In this document: positions 1 through 11,400 of the stretch, piece by piece | Position numbering within the stretch: the first letter of the stretch is position 1 | Layout of the letters: the number at the start of each line of letters is the position of its first letter | From: Brevipalpus yothersi | Lineage: Eukaryota > Arthropoda > Arachnida > Trombidiformes > Tenuipalpidae | Direction of reading: 5' to 3' | DNA length: 64,000 bases | Assembly (NCBI GenBank): GCA_003956705.1 | Contig: QZCP01000227.1 | Location: forward strand, 1-64,000 | Translations under genes and position numbers: made by a program | Notes under the pieces: generated by a model | Told to the model about the DNA's origin: nothing | Database searches by the model: none | What the model saw: only the letters and a program-made list of their open reading frames with translations

Positions 1-66
<66 letters not shown>
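1..66. repeat. (TC)n microsatellite at the window edge
   Basis: An uninterrupted TC dinucleotide run from the first base. It probably continues to the left of the window. Confidence 0.98.
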
Positions 67-69
<3 letters not shown>

Positions 70-1217
70 CTCTTCTGGACTTTTTCAGTATCTTGGATAA
101 GTCTTCCGACCTCTTTGCCCAATACAATCTTGTAATCTTTCGTTATTTGTTATGCTGCTCGCCTATACAATCACTTTCATGAACAAAGTTCATCCTCTCA
201 GAACTTTCAAAACATCTTCAATAGCGAACCATCATCAGAAATCAGAAAATATGCAGCCGGATCACCGTCAAATAGTTCATCTTTGACCGTTAACGACAAT
301 TCGATATGATAAAATCAATGTGATCTGAACATCACTTCATCTTCATTTCCTTTGAAAATAGAAGAACCGATCACATTTGTCCATCAGCACTTGATGGTTC
401 AGAACAACTTAATCCAATTTGGTTCATCCATGTGATCAGTGTGATAAGGGATCAACTTAAACGAGATCTTCATACATGTATGCCATAAATATGAACATTC
501 TAGTCGGTAAGTGAGGAATTGATTTTTCGAGAGAGAGAATGTCCATATTATATATACATGTACATGTACATATATTATTTTATTATTATATTCAATCATT
601 CACCTATGAGTATTTGTATAATTTTCATCATTCTCTGATTCAAAGTCTTTTTCCTATGATCTTACATGGGACAGCGACAGCTCAAATGTGATAATTGTAG
701 GACAACCTTCAAACTATCCAACCAGACTCAATTGATTGAAGAGTGTTGAGAGGTCATTATGATGCGAAAACTGTTTCGAACTTTTCTTATAATCTGAAAG
801 TTATAGCCAACTCATTAGCCAGCGATATCTGTGTGATTTACAGTTACAGATACATGTAAGCATGGAAAAAAGTGAACTTGAAGAGGAACCAAAGTGGATT
901 AGTATGCAATCGCAATTTGAAGAGTAGAAATGATTAAAATGTTCTATGGAATCAGAGATTTCAGTTAATCTAAATTATTTTTCTGAGATGTATACTCTCT
1001 CCCTTTCTCTCTATTGAATATCTATTCGATAGAAAAGCATTCTCAGGATTATTTTCGACAATTAAGATTGAGAACGTTGAGAGACAGAATTCTCGTGCTC
1101 GGTGGTTTTTCACCAAAATAATCATGTAGGAATTAAAATTCTGTGTTTTTATTAGTATAAACTCTCCAAGAGCAATTTTGGAATGAAATTCATCCAATTT
1201 TGACTCATAATTTTAAG
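67..1217. other. Non-coding stretch, nothing recognised
   Basis: AT-rich sequence with only short random open frames and short TC runs. I see no splice-bounded coding exon, RNA gene or mobile element. Confidence 0.5.
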
Positions 1218-1510
1218 ATGCCGCCGAAAGAAGGAGAGAAAAAAGATCAATCAACGAATAGTGAGAAATAACAAACGACGAGACACCAGGCCAATCGGCA
1301 CCAGAAACATGTGAAGAAGCGGACACAGTAAAATTACATTAAATTGTAGAATTAGAATTGAGTGATGGTATCGAAAATCTCAACCCATCCACAGTGAAAT
1401 TGAGAGGATCCATTCCAAAACCTATTCCACTCAATTTAGTGGAATGTGAACCTAAATGTGAAGCAAATCAGACTGATATTCTTAAGAAAGAAGAAGAATC
1501 AAAAAATTGA
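1218..1510 (+). pseudogene. Possible broken small hydrophilic gene
   Basis: An ATG at 1218 opens a Lys/Glu-rich frame (MPPKEGEKKDQSTNSEK) that stops after 17 codons. A one-base shift gives a further sensible frame (ITNDETPGQSAPETCEEAD). After another break, a frame from about 1346 reads VELELSDGIENLNPSTVKL onward and ends at TGA 1508-1510. Three consecutive protein-like pieces in different frames suggest a decayed gene. A multi-exon gene with a tiny intron (an AG at about 1350) is the alternative. I do not recognise the family. Confidence 0.3.
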
Positions 1511-2554
1511 TACTGTCCGTTTTCTTTCCTCAATCACATTGGATCCACTAGTACTCATCTTTCACGTTGAAAACTTTTAGTAAAATATTGTAAATTCGAA
1601 CATTGTTATCATCACTGTCATCACCTATTTTTCACCCTCCTCATCATTTTCTCATTATTGCCCCCTCTAATTATTCCCTCCCTCAATCCAATCAAAATCA
1701 TTGAACACATACTCACCAATTTGAGATCATTATACAATCAGTGTCGCGTGCATAAAATAAACTAGCTTTTCAAGCAAATAAACTTTTTACCAAAAAAAAA
1801 TCAACCATAATTCCCATAAAAAATTTCCTCCCCATCTCTCTTCGAATTAACTCTACACTTTATTACATGTAGCTTGTTAATTCTCAACGTATTTCAAGTT
1901 AAAAAATAATTGAATCAATTTTTTCATCCCTCCTCCCTTCCCTACCCTCTCTCTCTCTTGTCAACGGTTATTTTTCTCTTTCCCCATCTACTGTACATTT
2001 GAAAAGAAAAAAGAAAAGGTTAATTATCGGTTTGGTGGATGGCGCAATTCAGTTAAACCGATTGCACCAGAAGAAGAAGAAGTACGAAGCATAGACAGAG
2101 CATGTAAAAAAAGAGGAGAGAAAAGATTCCCGCCAAGAGCAAAAGTGCATGTGTTCTCGCCTCTCTGTTGTAGTCACATAAAGTAAGCAATATTCCTAAT
2201 ACCGATTCTCAACCAACCAACCAGGATCATTTGTTAATGGTCATGTTGGTGGAGCTTATTTTCTCCCACCAAAAAGTCTTTTATGTCAGTTTGTACTTTT
2301 GAACACACAATCAGTTGAACACTTTTGCATCATTTGAATTGTGTCTGTGATTAAGTTTAACTTGAAAATTTGTCTCTATTTATCTTGGTAAACATTTTTT
2401 TTTTTCCTTTTACATACATAGCGAGCATATCGAACTTTCTCATCTTCTTCATCTCAGTATTATATTGGTTTTATTCCTTTACTTGATCATCTTCGTTCTT
2501 CTTGCATTTTGGCCTGTTTGTTGAATTAATTATTTGACCATCATCATCATCATC
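1511..2554. other. Upstream region and 5' leader of the RRM1 gene
   Basis: AT-rich with TC-rich patches. It must hold the promoter and 5' untranslated region of the following gene, but I cannot fix a TATA box or transcription start. A candidate leader-intron donor (AAAG followed by TAAGCA) lies near 2180. Confidence 0.35.
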
Positions 2555-4963
2555 ATGATATCCCGAAAGCAACATGTCATCAAGCGTGATGGACGCAAAG
2601 AGCCAACCAAGTATGATAAGATTACTTTTAGGATCGAAAAATTGTGCTATGGACTGAATATGGATTACATTGATCCACCACTGATCACCGGTAAAGTAAT
2701 CTCCGGAATGTATTCTGGTATCACAACCGTTGAGTTGGACAATTTGGCTGCCGAAACCAGTGCCAGTATGACAAGTAAACATCATGATTACGCCACACTG
2801 GCTGCTCGAATTGCGATCAGTAATCTTCACAAGGAGACCAAGAAAAGCTTCTCCGATGTGATCAGTATTATGTATGAATTGACCGATCCTGATGATGGTT
2901 CACATTGTCCTCTAATATCGAAAGAAGTGTATGACATTGTGATGGCCAATGCTGATACCCTCAATTCGGCAATCATTCATGATCGTGATTTTAGTTACGA
3001 TTATTTTGGTTTCAAGACTCTGATGCGAAGCTATCTAACCAAGATTGGTAAAAAAGTAATCGAAAGACCGCAACACATGTTGATGAGAGTTGCCATTGGT
3101 ATCCATAAAAATGACATTGACGCTGCACTTGATTCGTATGAATTGATGTCTCAAAAATGGTTTACCCATGCATCGCCAACCCTTTTTAATGCCGGTACAC
3201 CTCGTCCACAATTGTCAAGCTGTTTTGTACTCACCATGAGAGAAGATAGTATAGAGGGAATCATTGGAACTTTTCGTGATTGTGCCTTGATTTCAAAATT
3301 TGCCGGTGGTATTGGTCTTAATGTTCACTGTATTCGAGCTAAAGGTACAAGGATCAAGGGTACCAATGGTATATCTGATGGTCTTGTGCCGATGTTGAAA
3401 ATGTTCAATGAAGAAGCTCGATACATTAATCAAGGTGGTAAGCGTCCTGGTGCTTTTGCCATATACATTGAGCCATGGCATTCGGATGTTTTCGAATTTT
3501 TGGAATTAAGAAAAAATACCGGTAAAGATGAGATGAGAGCTCGTGATCTGTTTCTGGGTCTATGGGTTCCCGATATTTTTATGGAGCGAGTTGAGACGGA
3601 CGGTGTTTGGAGTCTTATGTGTCCCCACAAGTGTCCTGGTCTGCCTGAATGTTATGGAGAGGAATTCAATAAATTGTACACCAGCTATGAAGCTGCCGGT
3701 AAATTTAATCGTCAAGTGCCAGCCAGAGAACTTTGGTGGGCAATAATTGATGCTCAAATGGAAAACGGAGTGCCTTATATGATGTACAAAGATCATTGTA
3801 ATCGAAAAACGAATCAAAAAAATTTGGGAACCATCAAGTGCTCAAATTTATGTACAGAAATTGTTGAATACACGTCGCCAGAGGAGATAGCTGTTTGTAA
3901 TTTGGGATCCATCGCATTGAACAAGTTTGTGGACCCACAACAACGAACTTACGATTTTAAGCAGCTCAAAAATGTGACCAAAGTATTGACTCGAAATCTT
4001 AACAAAATAATTGATTTGTCATTTTATCCGGTGAAAGAAGCTGAATATTCGAACAAAAAGAATCGACCCATTGGCATTGGTGTTCAGGGGCTAGCTGATG
4101 CCTTCATACTGATGAGATATCCATTTGATTCGCCTGAGGCTAGAGAATTGAATGTTAAGATCTTCGAAACTATCTACTATGGTGCTCTTGAAGCTAGCTG
4201 TGAGCTGGCCGAAAAACTTGGACCTTACGAATCTTATGCTGGATCACCTGCTTCACAAGGAATCTTACAATATGATATGTGGGGTGTTGAGCCAAGTAGC
4301 CTATGGAATTGGGAAGAACTGAAGGCCAAAATTGCAAAACATGGACTTCGAAATAGCCTTTTGATAGCTCCAATGCCCACAGCATCGACAGCTCAAATTT
4401 TGGGAAACAATGAATCAATTGAGCCGTACACAAATAATTTGTACACTCGACGTGTATTGTCAGGTGATTTCCAGGTTGTAAATCATCATCTTGTTAAAGA
4501 TCTATCTGATCGTGGACTATGGGATGAAGAAATGCGACAATCGATCATATATCATCGAGGATCTGTTCAAGAGATCGAAAAAATACCTGAAGATTTACGC
4601 TTGCTGTATCGAACTGCATGGGAAATCCCACAGATTTCTCTAGTTGAAATGGCTGCTGATCGTGGAGCGTTTATTGATCAAAGTCAGTCTCTAAATATCA
4701 ATTTTGAAGGTCCTACCCGTCAGAAGATGACATCATTGCATTTTAAAACATGGAAATTGGGACTCAAAACTGGTATGTACTATCTGCGAAGCAAACCTGC
4801 TGCGAACGCCATTCAATTTACCGTCGATAAATCGAAAGTTGCCAAAATTGTTCAAAATGGTCATGACAAGCCAGAATCACCAATTCAACAAAAGCCGACA
4901 CCAGAAGAAATCGAAGCTTGTTCATTAGCCAACAAAGAAGCCTGCCTCATGTGCAGTGGTTAA
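2555..4963 (+). CDS. RRM1: Ribonucleoside-diphosphate reductase large subunit (class Ia, RRM1)
   Basis: Catalytic alpha subunit of class Ia ribonucleotide reductase, which makes deoxynucleotides from NDPs in the cytoplasm together with the radical-bearing small subunit (not in this window). The 802-residue product has the usual family length. Visible in order are the N-terminal ATP-cone (residues about 5-95, starting HVIKRDG), the redox cysteine in QLSSCF (C223), the active-site N-x-C-x-E (N431, C433, E435), the partner cysteine C448, the radical-transfer tyrosine pair in GMYYLR (Y742-Y743) and the C-terminal CLMC thiols (C797, C800). I chose the ATG at 2555. It follows a run of five ATC codons, and an in-frame TTG seven codons earlier is not a likely eukaryotic start. 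The coding region has no intron, unlike the other long genes here. A polyadenylation signal (AATAAA) lies at 5146-5151. Confidence 0.97.
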   Translation: MISRKQHVIKRDGRKEPTKYDKITFRIEKLCYGLNMDYIDPPLITGKVISGMYSGITTVELDNLAAETSASMTSKHHDYATLAARIAISNLHKETKKSFSDVISIMYELTDPDDGSHCPLISKEVYDIVMANADTLNSAIIHDRDFSYDYFGFKTLMRSYLTKIGKKVIERPQHMLMRVAIGIHKNDIDAALDSYELMSQKWFTHASPTLFNAGTPRPQLSSCFVLTMREDSIEGIIGTFRDCALISKFAGGIGLNVHCIRAKGTRIKGTNGISDGLVPMLKMFNEEARYINQGGKRPGAFAIYIEPWHSDVFEFLELRKNTGKDEMRARDLFLGLWVPDIFMERVETDGVWSLMCPHKCPGLPECYGEEFNKLYTSYEAAGKFNRQVPARELWWAIIDAQMENGVPYMMYKDHCNRKTNQKNLGTIKCSNLCTEIVEYTSPEEIAVCNLGSIALNKFVDPQQRTYDFKQLKNVTKVLTRNLNKIIDLSFYPVKEAEYSNKKNRPIGIGVQGLADAFILMRYPFDSPEARELNVKIFETIYYGALEASCELAEKLGPYESYAGSPASQGILQYDMWGVEPSSLWNWEELKAKIAKHGLRNSLLIAPMPTASTAQILGNNESIEPYTNNLYTRRVLSGDFQVVNHHLVKDLSDRGLWDEEMRQSIIYHRGSVQEIEKIPEDLRLLYRTAWEIPQISLVEMAADRGAFIDQSQSLNINFEGPTRQKMTSLHFKTWKLGLKTGMYYLRSKPAANAIQFTVDKSKVAKIVQNGHDKPESPIQQKPTPEEIEACSLANKEACLMCSG

Positions 4964-5719
4964 CATCCAAACCGTCCAAGGAAAAAAAACAACAACTCTA
5001 ACCAACAATCTTGACAAGTGTTTTTTTTAACATGATCACAATCAATGAAATCATGTAACCCATCTTTTTATACAATCAAAAATTTCCTAGATTTTTCTTA
5101 CAATCTCTCTTCTATCCCACCATCCAACTCTTTCCCATTTGTAGTAATAAAACTTGAAACAATTTTCCTCTGGAAGTTACAAACAAGTCTACCCACTCTC
5201 AATCACTCTCCACCACCAATTCCATCATGCTCATCATCATCATCATTATTTACCGTTACAAATCGAAATCATTTCAAATCGAGCGGTCTTAAGAGGGAGA
5301 GAGAGAGAGAGCAAAGTGAGAGGGATCTTAAGAAGGGGGAAAAAAGCAGTGAGAAAAGAGAGAGAAAAAGAGAGAGAAAAAGAGAGAGGCTTAGAGCAGG
5401 TCTCGAGAAGAGAAGCTCGATTTGATTTTTTGCTCAGTGTTTTGAATGTGTCTGGTTGCTGGTGAATCATACATACATACACAACTCTTGTGATAGAGAG
5501 TAAATTTTTTTTCTCCATCACCATGAAGTGTTTTATTTAATTTTCATGTTATTGTGACTGATTTGATTTTAGTTTATCTCTTTTTCCATACTCATCCATA
5601 CACACTCATCATCTATTCTGGAGCCAAATCATCTGTTAATTGTACTCTCTTTCTCTCTCTCTCTCGAATGAGCCATACACTAGCCATTAGGAGGTAATAT
5701 TTTTCTCATTGATTAGCCA
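4964..5719. other. RRM1 3' UTR and nudE upstream region
   Basis: AT- and purine-rich spacer containing AATAAA at 5146-5151 and a GA-rich patch at about 5295-5400. The open frames here are low-complexity products of that patch. The promoter and 5' UTR of the next gene must lie in the right half. Confidence 0.5.
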
Positions 5720-6716
5720 ATGGATCAAAGGAAGGGCGAAAGTGCAGCCTTCTGGCATCAAAAGTAAGTCGTATATTTTGTCCATTATACAATGTATTTA
5801 TGTGCTGTGTTGGATGTGTAAATGTGTGTTTGCTTGCAACTATGTGTGATCACCATCACCATCACCATCATCATCATGCCCACTAATTGCTCTGTGTGTG
5901 TGTAAATATGTTTTCAGATATGATGAAGTGAAAGAAGAACTCGAAGAGTATCAGTCAAGTTCCCGGGAGCTAGAGCAAGAATTGGAAACCCAATTGGCCC
6001 AGTCCGAGAAGAAGCGAAAAGAGCTGGAAGCCACACTTGAACGTGTTAAAGAAGAAAATGATGGTCTCAAATCCAAACTAAGCCAAGTAGTAAGTGAGAG
6101 TCAAAAGCAAATCAATCAACTGCAAAAGGATCTTAATCATTATCAAGCTACCAATGAGAGTTTATCCCGCGCTATACGTGAATTAGAGCAATCAAATGAT
6201 GATCTTGAGAGAGCGAAAAGAGCTCTGATCGCCTCTTTGGAAGACTTTGAGGGCCGATTAAATCAGCAAATAGAGAAAAATGTGCTACTCGAAAATGAAC
6301 TCGGTGATAAAGAAGAGCTTGAAGTCGTTGTCCAAAGATTGAAAGATGAAGCTCGTGATCTGAAGTACGAATTAACCCTCCAAAGACAAAAAGAACCAAA
6401 AAATGTCTCCACTTCGCATGATAATAGGCGATCATCACTTCTGGAAGGCTGCTCTCCTCCCGTTCGTAGTCCATCATCCAACAGTGTTGTTGGTGTAAAT
6501 AATACATCAGTAAATAGCAAACCTCGTGCATTAAGTTGCCATTCCTCAACAGTGGTTGACGAAAAATTGAATTGTAGTCCAAGTCCGATGAAACAACCAC
6601 GAGCTGTGCCGCAACGCTTAACACCAACATCTAGAATCACGGCACTCAGTGCGGTCAATGACCTGTTCAGAAAGGTTGGTCCTATCGAACCTAAACTGGA
6701 TTCATGTCGTCGATAA
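5720..6716 (+). CDS. nudE: NudE/Ndel1 family dynein regulator
   Basis: Coiled-coil adaptor that binds Lis1 and cytoplasmic dynein in nuclear migration, spindle and centrosome work. There are two coding exons: 5720-5763 (MDQRKGESAAFWHQ plus two bases) and 5918-6716, with a GTAAGT donor and TTTTCAG acceptor in phase 2. Joining them gives FWHQKYDEVKEELEEYQ, which matches the start of the family (vertebrate Ndel1 has a YWKELSLKYKQ-type segment here). The 280-residue product has a long coiled coil (residues about 15-165) including the strongly conserved NDDLERAKRALIASLEDFE and QRLKDEARDL segments, then a Ser/Pro-rich tail ending in a short conserved helix (SRITALSAVNDLFRKVG). The ATG at 5898 in the intron is rejected because it skips the first exon and the conserved junction. 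Confidence 0.9.
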
Positions 6717-7907
6717 TCCCATTGTTTTTAATTTCAGTCCACATTATACATATATTTCGATGTGCTACTGTACATTAATTGAATCAGATCATTAATAGAT
6801 TTAATTATAATTTTTTTGTCCATCAGGCGAACTAGGGACTTGGCCAGCTATCCAATAGCTTGCTTTTCAATCTCTCTCTCTCTCTCTCTCTTCCTTCTTT
6901 GCTCTTTTTTTCCTTCCTACCTTTATTTCTTCCTTCCTCTTTCTCTTTACCACTCTCTCTCCTTTGGTCAACTCTTTCGCTCCTAAATACTTTTCTCAAC
7001 CATTCAACTCACTCACTGAATCTGTGACTACTCTTTTGTCGAATCAACTCTCTTTTCTCAACTCTTCTTCTTCATCATCATCTTCTCTCAACCTTCCTCA
7101 CTCTCTCTATCTATCTATCTATCCATCTCTCTTCCTCTCCCTATCTCTTCACACCTCATATGAAAAGCTCATTTCTCAGGAAAAATTCTTGCTTCCTTCC
7201 TATTTTTTTTCTCATCCATCAACAACCCATCTTTTTTCTCGTTCTCTCTCTCTTCTCTCTCCTTACTCTTCACATCTTCATCGTAGATTGTTATCATCTT
7301 TAGATTTGAATTGTCTCAACCTGTACACACCTGAATATTTATTGAGCCAAATCTCGTATTGCGACATCTAATCTTGAAATTCAATCAAAAAGATTCAACA
7401 ACAAGAAAACAAAATCAGTTCATTAAAAAACACACTTCCTTCATGTGTATACATGAAAAGCTTTCCCATTTAACACTTGATTTCGCGTTACTCTCAAATA
7501 TAAATATATTCATACACATTCAGTTATATATATAAATATATAATTCTTCCAACCTCTCCCAATTCTTTCAAATCATTTTCCTCCGCTTCCTCATCTCTGT
7601 TTTCTTCTCTCTTCTCTCTTCTTCTTTTTCTTCATCTTTTTATTCTTTTTCTCTTTCACAGCTCTTCTCGTTCATCTCTTGCACCTCTCCTTGCCATTCC
7701 TCTCTCTTTCTCTCTCGCTTCGGCTGCTGTTGCTATTGCATTTTTCAAACCTCCTTATCGATATCACCCATCATTATCATGATTCTGAATGACATCTTTC
7801 GCTGCTAGTTCAGTGGCATTACTTTCATCATGTTTCATCCTCATGTTTCCCTTCCTGCATGTTTTTTTTGTGTTTCTTTATCTTTCTCCTCTTTCTTTCT
7901 CTTTCTC
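6717..7907. other. Pyrimidine-rich spacer between convergent genes
   Basis: Strongly TC-rich on this strand, with many short TCTC runs. It separates the 3' end of the nudE gene from the 3' end of the minus-strand ZP gene. The Ser/Leu-rich frames seen here are compositional. Confidence 0.5.
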
Positions 7908-7913
7908 TTTATT
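7908..7913 (-). terminator. Polyadenylation signal of the PAN/ZP gene
   Basis: AATAAA on the minus strand about 75 bases past the stop codon at 7988-7990. It is the first canonical signal downstream of that stop. Confidence 0.5.
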
Positions 7914-7987
7914 TTTCTCTCCTCTTTCCACATGGCCAGGTATCTCGAGTATTCCGAATATTTCGTCGGTTAAGGTCTTCCTCCTCT

Positions 7988-8365
7988 TTATGGAGGCGAT
8001 CCCAAGGTTCCCGTGTAGAGAGATCTGAAGCCACCAACGTTACCAATACTTGAAGACGATTGTAAACTTCGATCGCTTGTGGATGATGGTGAGCTAAAGA
8101 AAACATTCTCATTTGTTGCTCTCGGATTTCTTGTGATCGTATTGGTAATATTTTCCGTTGAAACGGATCTATCTGAGAATGTGAAAAATTTTGATCCGCT
8201 CATGTAATATACATACTTTCTGTAGTAAAGATATCCACAAGCGCCAACAATAAGGTGGACCAAAGTGATTATCACCGATGTGTACAGTATGGCTGGGCCA
8301 ATGTTGCACGGTATGCTAATCGGCTCGGTGGTCATTGAAGATTCTGAGGAAATGATGGAGCATTG

Positions 8366-8437
<72 letters not shown>

Positions 8438-11400
8438 GAAAGAAAGAGAGAAAGAGAGAAAGAAAATACAAATACTGTTAAGTCAACGTTTATACGCCTT
8501 ACATGACTTGATATATTGTGATACTGTAAGCATTCTCAAAACTCATGCACAAGGGTGTATCGCGTACTGTCGTTACGATGAAGGCTCTGATACGCCTCCT
8601 TTTGTGGAACTTGGAACGAATTTGAAATTGAATTGAGTTGGAAGATGTAAACGATACTCAGAGAAAGAGAGGAAGAGAGAATGGAAGAAAGAGAGAAAGA
8701 GAGGATATTGGAATTCTTAGCATAATTAGTCTCGCAATCATGACTTGAAGAAAATTGGCGGATACCAGATATTTTTTGAATCTTATTGGAAAACTTTTTC
8801 TTCTTTTTCTTTTTCGTTTACTGCTTTGTTCAGTTTTTCAAAGTTTATCAGAATGAATAGCGGTAGTAGTACTACTACGGCTGTATGACATTCTTTCTTT
8901 CTCTCTCTCTTTCTCTATTTTGCAAAACTTTTGGGCCACCGAATTTAGGTTTCTAAATGTAATGAGAAGCCTTTTCAACGCTTTCAGCCACCGATTCAGA
9001 CTTGAGATATGATTCAAGAAAAAAATTTTTTCTTCACCATCTGTCTCTCTCTCTCTCTCTTTTACCAGATCTTCAGGTCATTGTCGATCTTATCTTGCCA
9101 ATTGCACTTCGTTCTTCTAGATGATTACTCAATTTTACCTGCTCTCTCTCTCTCTTTTACCTTTCTCACACCCTCTTTTTTCTACTAGATTTCAATCTAG
9201 TTATAATAATTGACCTTCTTTCCTTTTTTTTCCTCTCCTTCTCTTTTTCATCATAAACATTATCTCACATTTTCTTCTTTCATCAGGTTAACTAACTCTC
9301 TAAAGTAAATCACTGATAGATGAGAACATGAGGGAGAGAGATGCTCGCCCTGAGAGCTGAGAAGATAAAGATAAAGTTTCATATTATATATCTTATTTTA
9401 CCCTCAAATCTTTAGCCCTCAAACTTTTCTATTGTGTTTATGGGTATGTATGTAACTGTTATAGTGTGTGCTCGATTATACTTTTTTTTTGTTTGGTGGA
9501 TGTTGAGAGAATGATCCTTACCGGGAGATACTTTTTCGATATCCCATTCCTTAATAATTCCCTCTTCTCCACTCTTCTCCTTTTCCTCTCCTCCAACTAC
9601 GACAGCTAACGATAGTGGATCTTCTGTACTAATTTCAGAAGTTCCACTTACAATTATCGGGCTCACTGGCATACCTTTAGGTCTTGGTAATGGTCTTGGT
9701 GGACGAAATTTTTTCCGATTACTTGAATTGTTACCACCACTTTTCGGCTTCACTGTGGTCGTGGATGAATGAATCGAATCAACCGAATCAGAAGATGATG
9801 GCGACTGGTGATGGAGGAGGTCAGGCTTGTTGTTATTGTTGTTACTGTTTGACATGGAAAGCGGAGGAGGAACATTGTTTGTGTATACATTAACTGATGA
9901 TGAAGGAGATGGCTGAGCAGGAGAAGGCAATTCTCTGGGAAAATAATTTGTTCCACTGGCATAGGAACCTGCTCCACTCGATGAACTGTGACCTCCGGTG
10001 GCGGGAAAATAGGGGTTCTCATGATTACTTGATGTAGTATAATTTCGGTGATAATGATGATCAGTCCCCTGATCACCACCAGTACCACTGGAGTGTGGAT
10101 ATGTGTGGGAATGGGGATAATTGTGAACACCATTATATGGATTACCATTGTAGCCACCATAGGATGGATATGAGTGGGATGAATGCCATGATGAGGGACC
10201 GTGATGATATGAGGGAGAGGAAGAGGAAGATGATGAAGATGCTGAATTAGATGGATGACTATTGTATGTCGCTATGTGGGGATGATTGTTGCTACTCTGG
10301 CCATATCCGGTATAAGGTCCATAGCCATTTGAGGTGTCATAATAAGGTACCGGATAATTTGGAGCACTTTGTGGACTATACCATGGTTCCGGTGTCAATT
10401 TGTTGGTCCTATCGACTGTCCGATATTCTCGAGTTAAGCTGTAAGTATTATTACTGTTCGGATAGCCGGTCAACTCAAGTGGTGCCGGCAATATTGGTGC
10501 CAATGTGGTTGGCTGTACTGAGATTTTGTAATTGAAATCTTGTATATTTGTCATTGGTACCATAAAATCTTCTCCCGTTGATGAGTGTAATGGACTTCGT
10601 TGATTCATAATCTCCAAAAATGATTCCGTTATATTATGATTATCACTTTTACTTGACCTAATTTGTTTTCCACTAATTCCATCACCATCACCATAACCAC
10701 CATTATTGTTATGATGGGTGAAAATGTTTTCACTTTCAATTGATGATGCCGTTTTATTGCGTAAACTTGCTCTTTTACGACGTCCATACGGTTCCTTATC
10801 GATTGAACAGGGTAATGGTGGACATTTTTCGGGACAAAATTTTATTTGCACTTCAAAATTAACCACACCAGCGGATGGAAATCGAAATGCCTTGAATGTG
10901 GCACGCAATGATTTGCCATCTCTAGGATCAATTTTGAGAGCTGGAAAAACTGATGGATCAGTTGGACAACTGTTAAAATAAATGGATAAAAAAGAAAGAA
11001 AGAGAGTGAGAAAGAATGAAAAATAAAATCGAGCTCAAGATAGCAGCAATAAGGTTGGTCAGAGATGAGTCAAAAAGTGAATAGAAAATAATCAAGATGA
11101 TGATTATTTCGAATGTGATTCATAAAATTATTTAGTAGAATTTATTAATGCTCAGGTTTTATGGTAGCTACTTTTTGTGTGCATGTGTGTGTGTGTGTAT
11201 GTGAGTGTTCAATATCGATGAATAACTTCTCTCTACCTGGGATCGTAGAACTCATCAACCATTATCATCATCATGAATGGTGAATCAATCAACGGTGATC
11301 ACATTTGGTTTTCCCTTTCAGGAAAGAGTGTGTGAAAGATAGAGATAGAGAGTTAAATGAAATGTTGGAAAAACGTAATGCGTTTTCGTGATATTGACTT

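Noticed and set aside
6964..8053. Ser/Leu/Phe-rich plus-strand frames
   Set aside because: They follow the TC-rich composition of this strand. The right part is antisense to the last exon of the ZP gene.
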